Shown here: piece by piece, positions 7,099 through 14,917 of the stretch
Layout of the letters: each line of letters starts with the position of its first letter
Position numbering within the stretch: the first letter of the stretch is position 1
Assembly (NCBI GenBank): GCA_963634825.1
Contig: CAVHCP010000020.1
Coordinates: 1-17,865, forward strand
DNA: 17,865 bases
Direction: 5' to 3'
From: Gallibacter sp963634825
Lineage (GTDB): Bacteria > Bacillota > Clostridia > Peptostreptococcales > Anaerovoracaceae
The notes under the pieces: generated by a model
Database searches by the model: none
Told to the model about the DNA's origin: nothing
Seen by the model: the letters and a program-made list of their open reading frames with translations, nothing else
Translations under genes and position numbers: made by a program

Positions 7099-8169
7099 AT
7101 GCATAGCGATTTTAAATATGTAGTTACAAATGAAGATTTTAAAAACGAATTCGCAATAAAAAATATTTTGCGAATTCATTTTAAGTTTTCATCGAGGCTT
7201 ATATCTAAAATAAAAAGAAATAAAAGCGTTTACCTAAATGGCGAGAGTGTAGCCGGCTGGATAATTCCAGAGCCCGGTGATGTCATAACCGTGAAGATCC
7301 CGGAAGAAAAAAGCAACTTTGAGCCAAAGGATATTCCGATTGATGTAATCTACGAGGATAACGATATGCTTATTATCAACAAGCAACCCGGCATCATCGT
7401 TCATCCGACTGCAAGCCATCAGGATGATACGCTTGCAAATGGTATTGCCAATTACTGCCTTGTGACAAATCAAAACTTTAAGCTTAGATTCGTAAATCGA
7501 CTTGACCGTGACACATCAGGCCTTGTAGTAGTCGGCAAAAATTCACATTGTCAGGATACGATTGCAAAGCAAATGAAAAGCGATCAGGTCAAAAAGGAAT
7601 ATATAGCCCTTGTTCACGGCATAATTTCGGAAAACAAAGGAACTGTTGATTTACCTATTGCAAGACCTGATGATATAGGCATAAAGAGAAAGGTTATGGC
7701 AGGTGGCTCTCCTTGCGTGACGCATTATGAAGTATGCGAGCGTTTTTTGCCTTCAGATGATAATCCTTTCAATCCTATTGACAGGATTTCCTTAGATGAA
7801 AGGCTTTCAAGAGAATTCGAGCTTAAGAGAAAATCCTTTATTTTGGAACATCCCGAAAAACAAGGTTTATATGAATATCTTGCAAAAAATGATGAAAAAA
7901 ATCCGATTGTCCACAAGCCCGGTTTCACGCTTTTGAAGCTACAGCTTGAAACAGGCAGGACACATCAGATAAGAGTACATCTATCGCATATTGGATATCC
8001 TATAGTTGGGGATACACTGTATGGGACTGCTTCGGATATTATAAATCGTCAGGCTCTGCATGCGCAGAGGCTTTCCTTTTACCATCCTGTAAGCGGAAAG
8101 CCGCTGGAGCTACAAGCTCCAGCGCCTGACGATTTCAAATCAGCTATTTGCCTTCTATCGCATCGATAG
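7099..8169 (+). CDS. RluA-family RNA pseudouridine synthase with an S4-like N terminus and an insertion
   Basis: This 356-residue enzyme isomerises uridine to pseudouridine in rRNA or tRNA; the target site cannot be told from sequence. An S4-like RNA-binding region (about 18-68) precedes the catalytic domain. The catalytic motif RLDRDTSG is at 134-141 with the active Asp136, and ETGRTHQIRVHLSHIGYPIVGDTLYG (284-309) is the conserved late block. It is longer than the common ~300 residues because about 55-60 charged residues are inserted near 216-274, between the KVMAGG segment and the late block. The ATG follows GGGGAAGT; the gene is 12 bases after nadK. Its last 26 bases overlap the convergent proC. 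Two strong inverted repeats lie within the coding sequence (7147-7177 and 8102-8124). Confidence 0.92.
   Translation: MHSDFKYVVTNEDFKNEFAIKNILRIHFKFSSRLISKIKRNKSVYLNGESVAGWIIPEPGDVITVKIPEEKSNFEPKDIPIDVIYEDNDMLIINKQPGIIVHPTASHQDDTLANGIANYCLVTNQNFKLRFVNRLDRDTSGLVVVGKNSHCQDTIAKQMKSDQVKKEYIALVHGIISENKGTVDLPIARPDDIGIKRKVMAGGSPCVTHYEVCERFLPSDDNPFNPIDRISLDERLSREFELKRKSFILEHPEKQGLYEYLAKNDEKNPIVHKPGFTLLKLQLETGRTHQIRVHLSHIGYPIVGDTLYGTASDIINRQALHAQRLSFYHPVSGKPLELQAPAPDDFKSAICLLSHR
7147..7177 (+). other. Perfect 10-base inverted repeat inside the 5' end of the pseudouridine synthase gene
   Basis: GAATTCGCAA (7147-7156) and its exact reverse complement TTGCGAATTC (7168-7177) flank an 11-base AT-rich loop, starting 48 bases after the start codon. 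The transcript could form a hairpin early in the message. It may be a chance result of coding NEFAIKN-ILRIHF, so its role is open. Confidence 0.55.
8102..8124. other. Perfect 10-base inverted repeat with a 3-base loop at the convergent gene ends
   Basis: CGCTGGAGCT (8102-8111), loop ACA, AGCTCCAGCG (8115-8124): a GC-rich stem in otherwise AT-rich DNA. It lies in the last codons of the pseudouridine synthase gene and 20 bases past the proC stop on the other strand. No U-tract follows on either strand, so it is not a standard intrinsic terminator. It could protect the ends of, or pause, either convergent transcript. Confidence 0.6.
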
Positions 8170-8923
8170 ACTGTATGACAGCATTTCTAAATCCGTTCTT
8201 TTCGAGTGCGGCAACGCCTTTTATAGTAGTACCTCCCGGGGAGCAAACTGCATCCTTCATCTTTGCAGGTTCGTTTCCCTCTTTTAAGTAAAGACTTCCT
8301 GTGCCCTTTATCACCTGCGCCGCAAGCCTGTATGATGTTTTTCTGTCGAGTCCGTACTTTACAGCCGCATCACTTAGCGCTTCCATAAACATAGCAGTAA
8401 ATGCCGGCGTGCAACCTGCAAGCGTGCCTGCAACCGAAAAATGAGCTGTATCCACAAATTCTACCAAAGCTATCTTTTCAAATATCTTTTTAAAGGTCTC
8501 TATTTCCTTTTCGTCAAGTGAATTTTTACTCTCACATACCAATATTCCATCGCATGCCGCTATCGGTGTATTTGGCATAACCGATATATGATGTGTTCCC
8601 TCTGCTAACATTTCCTCATATTTGTCAAAAAATATACCTGCCGCAATAGATATTACTACTTTATCTTTTAGTTCTTCCTTGATCTGCGAAACTAAAGGAT
8701 TTATCTGATTTGGCTTCACAGCTAAAACTACAATCTCCGCATTTTTTACAGTTTCAAGATTATCCTTACACGCATTTATACCTATTTTCTTTGCATTTTT
8801 TTCGAGCTTCGCAAGGTCTCTTGCCGATGCAAATACATCCTTTGGCTCAAAGACCTTTTTTTCTACAATCCCTGTAGCTATAGCCTGCGCCATATTACCA
8901 TATCCTATAAATCCTATTTTCAT
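8144..8923 (-). CDS. proC: Pyrroline-5-carboxylate reductase
   Basis: This enzyme carries out the last step of proline synthesis, the NAD(P)H-dependent reduction of pyrroline-5-carboxylate. With the start used here it has 259 residues. The N terminus carries the Rossmann dinucleotide motif GFIGYGNM (4-11), VMPNTP follows at 115-120, and the C-terminal dimer/active-site region contains AGCTPAF (169-175) and SPGGTT (228-233). I prefer the ATG at 8923 over the one at 8932: GAGGGAGG (8933-8940) is nine bases from the former but touches the latter, and the former makes an ATGA overlap with the upstream lipid kinase stop. That implies translational coupling. The 3' end overlaps the convergent pseudouridine synthase gene by 26 bases. 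Confidence 0.95.
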   Translation of the reverse strand: MKIGFIGYGNMAQAIATGIVEKKVFEPKDVFASARDLAKLEKNAKKIGINACKDNLETVKNAEIVVLAVKPNQINPLVSQIKEELKDKVVISIAAGIFFDKYEEMLAEGTHHISVMPNTPIAACDGILVCESKNSLDEKEIETFKKIFEKIALVEFVDTAHFSVAGTLAGCTPAFTAMFMEALSDAAVKYGLDRKTSYRLAAQVIKGTGSLYLKEGNEPAKMKDAVCSPGGTTIKGVAALEKNGFRNAVIQSIDAIEGK

Positions 8924-9888
8924 TTTTCGCATCCTCCCTCGGTCGGTAAAGCCACTGAAATAGCCTCCGGCACTATCTCAAACGATATCTCGTCTGCCTG
9001 TGTTATTTCTCCGTCTACACTAAATAGCATAGCCTTCTCGTTTGCAATTATTTTTAACTTTTTACTCTTTTTATATATAAAAAGCTCCTTTGCTCCTTCA
9101 TTTTCTAAATGAATTCCTTTAGCATATTCCGGAAAGAGCTTTATAAATTTTGCCCTACTGCATTTTTTTATCAGACTTACATCCATAAGCCCATCATTTG
9201 TAGTCGCAAGTGGCACGCCTTTAACGCCACCACCGCAAAAGCAACCGTTTGCAACAGCTATCAAAAGCATCTTGCCGTCAAATATTTCTCCGTCCTCAAA
9301 TTCGACCTTGAGATTTGCGCCCTTCATCTTCACAAGCATGGCCGCAACGCCCATAATATATGCAAGCGAACCCGACACGAGCGGCATCTTCTTTAGCCTC
9401 GCTGTAATATCAACCACATTGCAATCAAAGCCTATATTAAACATATTTATGCCATATCTCGTATATGTGAAATTGTTTTTTCTAAATTTATACCTTATAA
9501 CATCCGTTTTTTGCGTCTCAAAAGCGAGCTGTTTTTCTATATCTAAAAAGTCTTCAATCTCCCCAAAATTTCTGACAAAATCGTTGCCTGTACCTACGGG
9601 TATGATACCAAGCTCTATATTATCCGCTCTACCGGTATGCAAAATAGCATTTAGAATTTCATTTACTGTGCCGTCGCCTCCGCAAGCATAGATTCTAACC
9701 TTTTTTGTATCATCAATATTTTTGACTACATCGGATACAAAAACCTCAGCGTCAAGCACCTCTTTTGTTTCGTATATTTCGACATCTAAAGCCGTTTTTT
9801 CCTTCGCCTTTAAAATCGCCTCTTTTAAATCTAACGCTTTGCCTTGCCCCGCTGCCGGATTTAGCACAAAAATATGTTTTTTACTCAT
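8920..9888 (-). CDS. Diacylglycerol-kinase-family (YegS/DgkB-like) lipid kinase
   Basis: A 322-residue soluble kinase of the DAGK-catalytic superfamily, which in Gram-positives phosphorylates diacylglycerol or a related lipid at the membrane surface, often to recycle lipid from teichoic acid synthesis. Motifs: NPAAGQGKA (10-18), the nucleotide-binding GGDGTVNE (70-77) and PVGTGNDF (97-104). The C-terminal half (NGCFCGGGVKGVPLATTNDGLMDV region, then VDGE) matches the beta-sandwich domain shared with NAD kinases. The ATG at 9888 follows AGGGGAC. The stop overlaps the proC start as ATGA. A specific DgkB or sphingolipid-like function cannot be separated by eye. Confidence 0.9.
   Translation of the reverse strand: MSKKHIFVLNPAAGQGKALDLKEAILKAKEKTALDVEIYETKEVLDAEVFVSDVVKNIDDTKKVRIYACGGDGTVNEILNAILHTGRADNIELGIIPVGTGNDFVRNFGEIEDFLDIEKQLAFETQKTDVIRYKFRKNNFTYTRYGINMFNIGFDCNVVDITARLKKMPLVSGSLAYIMGVAAMLVKMKGANLKVEFEDGEIFDGKMLLIAVANGCFCGGGVKGVPLATTNDGLMDVSLIKKCSRAKFIKLFPEYAKGIHLENEGAKELFIYKKSKKLKIIANEKAMLFSVDGEITQADEISFEIVPEAISVALPTEGGCEK
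8933..8940 (-). promoter_or_regulatory. Ribosome binding site deciding the proC start
   Basis: GAGGGAGG on the minus strand, within the final codons of the lipid kinase gene. It is nine bases from the ATG at 8923 and adjacent to the alternative ATG at 8932, favouring the former. Confidence 0.7.
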
Positions 9889-9912
9889 CTGTGTCCCCTT
9901 TTGCTCTAATTT

Positions 9913-9941
9913 ATTTTACATTCAAATCAGTACAAAGGCAA
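9913..9941 (-). promoter_or_regulatory. Candidate sigma-A promoter for the lipid kinase-proC pair
   Basis: On the minus strand, TTGCCT (9936-9941) and TAAAAT (9913-9918) are separated by exactly 17 bases, 4/6 and 5/6 matches to the consensus. They lie in the 81-base gap between the surface cluster and the lipid kinase, so the pair need not depend on readthrough from the surface genes. I saw no intrinsic terminator in this gap. Confidence 0.45.
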
Positions 9942-9969
9942 CAAAAAGTAAAACTGTCATAAGGCTTTA

Positions 9970-12132
9970 TCACTGCTTTTTAAAGCTGTTTACTACTAAA
10001 CTATTGTGACTGAAGCCTTGCCATTTTGTTTGTATATTATTTTCTTTTTCATCTGTAATAGCTTGCTTTAAATTCAACACATCAAACTTTGTTACAAAAT
10101 TCACATTCTCAAAAAAATCGCAATTAAATCTCGATTGATTTATTTCCTGCACCTTATAACCATCACCGGCTGGGATATTTGCAAACCTTACTGTACCGGT
10201 ATAACACCCGTCGGCAATATAATTACAAGTCGTCGCTTTATAATATGTATGACTCACACCAACTATATCTATTCCCTCACACTTATATATTGCAACAGGA
10301 TTTCCATTTTCTTTATTTACATTTTCCTTTAAAACCTTTTTAGTAACTTTAAGCTCACATTCAAGGGGGCGTGTTTCTACGACAATCTCAGAATTTTGTG
10401 TTATTCTATTAGTACCGAAAAAATCACCTCTTTTTAACCCCTCTAGAGATTCGTCAACCTCGCCATATTCATACATAGAGTAAATACTGTCTTTCAGGAT
10501 ACTGTAATCATAGTGATAACCTGTCTTATCACCAATAAGAGAACGATCTACCTTTTCATTCTCATCTAAACTAGGCTTGCCATTGAAGTAAATATTTTTT
10601 ATTTCAAGACCATTGCTCCAAAAGCCATCTTCATTTTTGGAAGAAAATATAAGTTCAAAAAGCGCACATTTTCCACCAATAATGTAAGTGGGACATACAA
10701 GATAGTCCGAGTCATAATATTGACTACCACCCCACATACAATTTTGAACAAAAATAGAATTATAGGAATTAAGGCAATAATGTTTATTAACTTTAATTTT
10801 AAGTTTAAACATAAGTTTAGTTGCTACATCTCCAGTTGAGCTTGTAGTATCACTGCCACCGTTATTTGTTGTCAGGCTTGCCTTATTTGTGAAAGTAATA
10901 GAGCCATCACTACCTACATGTTCCTTATAGTCCATATCCTTAAATGCTCCGTTTATTATCAAATGATATGTCTTATTGTAAAAACTATCATCTGATTTAT
11001 AATCACCAAGCGTTGCCGTCAAAACATTATTACTGTCACAGCTAATCGTAAATTTAGCCGTTACATCCGCTCCCGTATCATCAGTGATTTTAGCCGACTT
11101 ATATGAAAAGGTCTTAGGCAAGCTGTCGGTCAGGACAAATTTATTGTAATAATATGTACTGCTCGGTTGCATTGGTACAAAAAAGCTTACATCCCACACA
11201 TCATCGTTAAATCCGGGTACGGCTGATGTTTGCCCTGTTATAGTTGGCGTAGGCGTTTTAAAGCTTGTTATCGTTTGAGGCTCCATCGCCCAGTAAAAAA
11301 AGCTTCTTGTAGTATGTGCCTTTGTACTCCAATCCGTTTTTGCATCATAATTATATCTCGAATAGTTATATGTAAATGAACTTACATCATTAAGCAGTAC
11401 CTCAGACCAAGCAAAAGAGTCGCTGTTTGTTACTGCTGTGCTTCCGTCACCTGTTATATAATTTGTGCTTGATTTCAAAATAGAATTGCTTGTCAGATAT
11501 ACCTTTTCGGAATTATGTAGTGTCAGTTTTTCTGTTGCATCCATATCTCTAAAAGTTAAATGACCGCTGATTTTTAAAGTATTATTGTCCTCGTCATAAA
11601 AATCTACTTTTATTTTTAGATTTTTGATATAGTTTGTCGGTTGCCAAACTCCCAAATTATATTTTGAAAAAACAACTGTCGGAATACTTGTTTTTGTAGT
11701 GCTACTGCCATAAGGCTTAAGAGTTGCATTTTTCCTCAAGGCATCCCATCCGGCAACTGTTACTTTCATATTTACAACCTTACCTTGATATGTTCCGACA
11801 TTTTTATACCATACTCCTACATTTCCCTTTTGGTCTGCCGAAGTTAGCCTTATAGGATAAAAGTCTTCTGTATAATATCTGTCTTTAGAATTAAAATAAT
11901 ATCCATCTGTTTCCCAAAGGTCACTCTCATATGAGCCACCGCCAAAGCTTTCAAAAGTAGTTTTGCCTGTTATAAAACGAGGTGTAAAGGCATATTTGCT
12001 GTCTATACTCGTACCGATCGCAACCTTAGATACGGATATTGCGGCAAAGGCTTTGCTTACCGCAAAGGCAAAAAACACACTTAAAAGCATACTTACGCAA
12101 ATAGTAAAGCTTATTATCCTTTTTTTCGTCAT
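9970..12132 (-). CDS. Large secreted surface protein with isopeptide/Cna-B-like domains, cysteine-rich, no anchor
   Basis: This 720-residue protein has an ordinary Sec signal peptide (charged start, hydrophobic core 8-25, cleavage likely after SKAFA at 30). Residues 32-290 are a beta-rich, Tyr/Thr/Ser-rich region resembling N-terminal domains of Gram-positive adhesins (for example VDFYDEDNNTLKISG, 176-190). Residues about 310-440 resemble an isopeptide-forming pilin domain. Residues 594-720 resemble a Cna-B/SpaA-type domain, with a possible Lys598/599, Glu663 (KVQE) and Asn715 (VVNSF) triad. Unusually, the mature protein has ten cysteines, all after residue 364. It ends right after the last strand: no LPXTG-like motif, no membrane segment. 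It is the last gene of the surface cluster, with a strong GGGGGTGA site 15 bases after the preceding gene. I infer an adhesin or fibre-associated subunit. Domain calls are by pattern only. Confidence 0.75.
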   Translation of the reverse strand: MTKKRIISFTICVSMLLSVFFAFAVSKAFAAISVSKVAIGTSIDSKYAFTPRFITGKTTFESFGGGSYESDLWETDGYYFNSKDRYYTEDFYPIRLTSADQKGNVGVWYKNVGTYQGKVVNMKVTVAGWDALRKNATLKPYGSSTTKTSIPTVVFSKYNLGVWQPTNYIKNLKIKVDFYDEDNNTLKISGHLTFRDMDATEKLTLHNSEKVYLTSNSILKSSTNYITGDGSTAVTNSDSFAWSEVLLNDVSSFTYNYSRYNYDAKTDWSTKAHTTRSFFYWAMEPQTITSFKTPTPTITGQTSAVPGFNDDVWDVSFFVPMQPSSTYYYNKFVLTDSLPKTFSYKSAKITDDTGADVTAKFTISCDSNNVLTATLGDYKSDDSFYNKTYHLIINGAFKDMDYKEHVGSDGSITFTNKASLTTNNGGSDTTSSTGDVATKLMFKLKIKVNKHYCLNSYNSIFVQNCMWGGSQYYDSDYLVCPTYIIGGKCALFELIFSSKNEDGFWSNGLEIKNIYFNGKPSLDENEKVDRSLIGDKTGYHYDYSILKDSIYSMYEYGEVDESLEGLKRGDFFGTNRITQNSEIVVETRPLECELKVTKKVLKENVNKENGNPVAIYKCEGIDIVGVSHTYYKATTCNYIADGCYTGTVRFANIPAGDGYKVQEINQSRFNCDFFENVNFVTKFDVLNLKQAITDEKENNIQTKWQGFSHNSLVVNSFKKQ

Positions 12133-12147
12133 ATCATCACCCCCTAT

Positions 12148-12687
12148 CTATTCGCCTTTTATACTTTTAAAAGCTTCTGCCGGAGTATCAAAACCCCTTG
12201 CCTGTACAGTTTCCTCATATATGATTATTTCGAGATTTTCCCTTTCCTTTGCTGTTAAATCTTCATTAAATGTAACCTTTGTGCACAGATCTTTCGTGGA
12301 ATTTATGCCATTTGTACTTACCGCTTTGTTATAATACCACCAGTATTCCCCATCAATTTTGATTTTCGTATAATCCTTTATGTTATAGTCTATTGTCATT
12401 TTCTCTGCGATACTGCTATCACTTATTGCCATAAAAATGCGAACATACGCCGGAGAGCCTGCGTTTAGTACCGATATTCTCATCGGTACAACTGTGCCTT
12501 TTGTTATATTTTCGGGCAAATTATCCTCGTCAAATGTATTTATGATTTGACTATAATTACTGCCAACCTTTAGCTTGTCAACATTTTCATTTGTATGTAA
12601 AAAATAAGCAAGGCATGAGCCGATGACGACTGCCGACAGTAAAAATCCTATTGCAATAGCAAAGCACACTTTCCTTTTATAGCTCAT
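12148..12687 (-). CDS. Second SipW-dependent TasA/camelysin-like exported protein
   Basis: A 179-residue protein with a SipW-type signal peptide: SYKRK start, hydrophobic core about 9-26, and a cleavage region CLAYFLHTNENVDKLKVG (25-42) closely parallel to that of the protein at 14237-14917. The mature part has the TasA-like pattern ISVLNAGSPAYVR (71-83), a GEYWWYYNKAV segment (113-123) and a late ETVQA (159-163). No membrane anchor or sorting signal follows. The ATG at 12687 overlaps the sipW stop by one base (TAATG) with GGAGAGGG upstream, tying its translation to its presumed processing peptidase. A fibre subunit or minor pilin-like role is inferred. Confidence 0.8.
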   Translation of the reverse strand: MSYKRKVCFAIAIGFLLSAVVIGSCLAYFLHTNENVDKLKVGSNYSQIINTFDEDNLPENITKGTVVPMRISVLNAGSPAYVRIFMAISDSSIAEKMTIDYNIKDYTKIKIDGEYWWYYNKAVSTNGINSTKDLCTKVTFNEDLTAKERENLEIIIYEETVQARGFDTPAEAFKSIKGE

Positions 12688-13181
12688 TATTTTCCCTCTC
12701 CGCTATTCTCTTTGCGCTTCCGAACACTCACATAAATGATATGAGCAAGCGTTACTACAAAAATGACAGTAAGACAGAGCGTTACATTATCATCAACAAA
12801 TTTTGCCACATATCCCATATATGGAATATCAAATAGCTCCTTTCCAACATAGTTATCCTTTGTCAAAACAAAACTATCAACATCCTCGTTATTATCGCCT
12901 TTTGTTATGCAGCAATCTTCTTTTATTTCCATAACTCTGTGCGTCACATTTTGTTCGCCAAGTTTAAATGTCACTATATCTCCGACCTCTATGTCCTCAT
13001 AACTTACCCTCTCTGTTATCACGCAAACAGAGCCTGTCTTTATCTCCTTTTCCATACTTCCGCTCATACATACAAGAAATGTTATTTTAAACAAAAGGCA
13101 TAAAAACAGCATTACTATCACACATGCAAGAATAATTATCTTTGCATTTTTAAATATGTTTTTTATCGATTTATTTTTCAT
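12687..13181 (-). CDS. sipW: SipW-like (ER-type) signal peptidase I
   Basis: This membrane serine protease removes the special signal peptides of TasA/camelysin-type proteins. With the start at 13181 it has 164 residues. A first membrane helix (about 14-37) leads into CMSGSM with catalytic Ser42, then GSVCVI and VGDIVTF. His81 in NVTHRV occupies the place of the Bacillus signal-peptidase lysine, which marks the SipW/ER-type Ser-His class. ITKGDNNEDVD (92-102) is the conserved late box. A second helix (about 133-153) and a basic C terminus follow, as in SipW. The ATG at 13181 has AGGTGGG four bases upstream; a GTG at 13190 would lie inside that site. It overlaps the upstream gene by 11 bases and the next by one. 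Likely substrates are the flanking proteins. Confidence 0.9.
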   Translation of the reverse strand: MKNKSIKNIFKNAKIIILACVIVMLFLCLLFKITFLVCMSGSMEKEIKTGSVCVITERVSYEDIEVGDIVTFKLGEQNVTHRVMEIKEDCCITKGDNNEDVDSFVLTKDNYVGKELFDIPYMGYVAKFVDDNVTLCLTVIFVVTLAHIIYVSVRKRKENSGEGK

Positions 13182-14211
13182 TTTTCCCACCTACAACATA
13201 AACTATGCCACCTATAATCACGCTCGCTAAAAGCGCTATCAAAAGAGCATTTATACTAAAAGTATCTCCTGTTTTCACCTGTTTTGTATCGCTACTTGCC
13301 ACATGCCAAACGAGCGTATCATTTTTGCCTGATAGCAAATTGTCTGCTTCCTTTGACATAGCAATCTCGTAGCTTAGCAGCTTGCTTTCATTTGCTTTTA
13401 TATTACCGATATCCTTTTTAAATATCGCTTCAGACAGCTTGCCACTGTAAAGGATTTTATTTTCTTCCTTTAGCGTCATCTCCATTTCGGAAAACAACCT
13501 GCTGTCACCATTTAGCAAGCTTTCGAATGACACTTTTTTATCAATGTCACTATTGTTTTTTAGTATTATCGTATTTGTAATCGTATCTCCGCTTATTATT
13601 TCGCTATTTAATATCTCGTCCGACGATATGTCTGTCGCCCTTGCAACATCTATCTTTATTGGAATAACTTCTCTTGCTTTTGCAATATAATTATCCCCGT
13701 CAAATGTGCTTTCTGTTACCACTACATCACCCCACGGATTTTCGCTATCGAAGCTCGGGTAAAAATTTTCGCTTTGAATTGCTTCATACCTTCCTCTGAC
13801 TATCAGCTCTTTACCGGCATTTGTAATATCCTTTGGTACTGTAAAGCCGTCAAAAAGCTTTATACATTCCTTGCTTTTAACAGGCTTTGTATAATAATAG
13901 TATTTACCTTTCTTTATAAGATTTTCATTAAGTCCGTAAAAATCGCTATCCGATAACAAATCCATGTCAAGTACAAATCTCACATATGAGCTTATTCCCT
14001 TGTTTTTAACTGTAACAGCATATGTGACATCTTTATTTGGATAAATTTTTTTATTATCCTCTAAAACCTCAATCTCAAAATCTATACCATTTGACTGAAG
14101 CCTATTTTCAATTCTCGATATTTTTATATTTTCCGCAAAAACGACACTCACAAGAAATATGCTTGCTAAAATAATAAGGGAGAAAGATATTCCTTTAGCT
14201 TTTGACTTCAA
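13171..14211 (-). CDS. Exported TasA-like protein with a C-terminal VKTGD sortase-like signal
   Basis: A 346-residue surface protein that starts with TTG: no ATG is available before the signal peptide, and AAGGGGG lies eight bases upstream. The signal peptide (hydrophobic 9-24) likely ends at VVFA (23-26), a standard rather than YFTD-type site. Residues 28-165 share the pattern of the two SipW substrates: VKNKGISSYVR (68-78), GKYYYYTKPV (102-111), and EAIQSENFYPSFDSENPW (143-160). A second beta-rich domain (about 180-305) follows. The end is a sorting signal: QVKTGD (311-316), a membrane helix (319-341) and the short tail GGKNEK. VKTGD departs from LPXTG but keeps the TG core. I infer a wall-anchored base for the fibre; if no sortase recognises it, the helix still tethers it to the membrane. 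Confidence 0.8.
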   Translation of the reverse strand: MKSKAKGISFSLIILASIFLVSVVFAENIKISRIENRLQSNGIDFEIEVLEDNKKIYPNKDVTYAVTVKNKGISSYVRFVLDMDLLSDSDFYGLNENLIKKGKYYYYTKPVKSKECIKLFDGFTVPKDITNAGKELIVRGRYEAIQSENFYPSFDSENPWGDVVVTESTFDGDNYIAKAREVIPIKIDVARATDISSDEILNSEIISGDTITNTIILKNNSDIDKKVSFESLLNGDSRLFSEMEMTLKEENKILYSGKLSEAIFKKDIGNIKANESKLLSYEIAMSKEADNLLSGKNDTLVWHVASSDTKQVKTGDTFSINALLIALLASVIIGGIVYVVGGKNEK

Positions 14212-14236
14212 CTATCTATCCCCCTTCTGTGCGAGC

Positions 14237-14917
14237 TTATCTTGGCACCTGCACACCTGCGCTTTGATTGCTTACTATGCTCCATACTTCACTCGCATTT
14301 GTTGTCTTATTACCGCCAAGGTCACTTGTCTGGATAGAATAATCTTTCACTGTTACATCAAAAGTACTACCCTCTATGCCTTGTCCTTCTGTGACATTTG
14401 CAAATGTGATATTGTCAAATAGAGTAGTAGTTTCACCCTTTGGTGCAATAGCTGTTAAATTGCCATCACTTCCCGCATAAGCATATACATAGCTGACTTC
14501 ATCACTTCCATTGATAGTATCAACAAGCACCCAGCCACTATTTGTACTATAAGTAAATAAATCAATTCCTCCATTTTTAACCTGTCCGTCACTTGCAACA
14601 TAAGAAGCCTCTTTATGCGGTACAGTTACCTTCATAAAAGTATACATATCAAGCGAGCCCTCATTTACTACCTTAGGATCCTTTGCGAGTGTGCAATTTG
14701 GAGCAAGATTGTTATGAGCCTGATCCCCGGCACTGTCAAAAGCTGTTTCGACTACGCTACTTTTTACATTCCCAAACGAGAATGAATTTACCTTCTCATT
14801 GGTATCCGTAAAATATGCATATGTAAATCCACTTATGACAAGCGCCGCACATAGCCCAAAACATATACCAGCTGCTATAATTTTGTTTTTTCTTTTTCCT
14901 AAAATTTCCTTTTTCAT
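14237..14917 (-). CDS. SipW-dependent TasA/camelysin-like fibre protein
   Basis: This 226-residue exported protein has a classic SipW-type signal: basic start KKEILGKRKNK, hydrophobic core 13-31, then TYAYFTDTNEKVNSFSFGNV (32-51), with cleavage expected after TYA. TasA of Bacillus subtilis, the amyloid-like biofilm fibre, is the named relative of this class; I claim only the family. The mature part contains KVVNEGSLDMYTFMKVTV (82-99) and a late DYSIQTSD (192-199) matching the pattern of the other two cluster proteins. It has no anchor. It is the first gene of the surface cluster and probably the main subunit. Its ribosome site is GGAAGGAAGAGAG. A 23-base-offset duplication of the start region gives an overlapping upstream mini-frame. 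Confidence 0.85.
   Translation of the reverse strand: MKKEILGKRKNKIIAAGICFGLCAALVISGFTYAYFTDTNEKVNSFSFGNVKSSVVETAFDSAGDQAHNNLAPNCTLAKDPKVVNEGSLDMYTFMKVTVPHKEASYVASDGQVKNGGIDLFTYSTNSGWVLVDTINGSDEVSYVYAYAGSDGNLTAIAPKGETTTLFDNITFANVTEGQGIEGSTFDVTVKDYSIQTSDLGGNKTTNASEVWSIVSNQSAGVQVPR

Noticed and set aside
8102..8124. Hairpin as a Rho-independent terminator
   Set aside because: The stem is good but no run of T follows on either strand, so I list it only as an inverted repeat.
9889..9969. Intrinsic terminator after the surface cluster
   Set aside because: AAAGGC and AAGGCTTT in this gap look like stem arms at first sight but are not reverse complements; no stem plus T-tract was found.
13182..13190. 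GTG start at 13190 for sipW
   Set aside because: It would fall inside the AGGTGGG ribosome site that serves the ATG at 13181.
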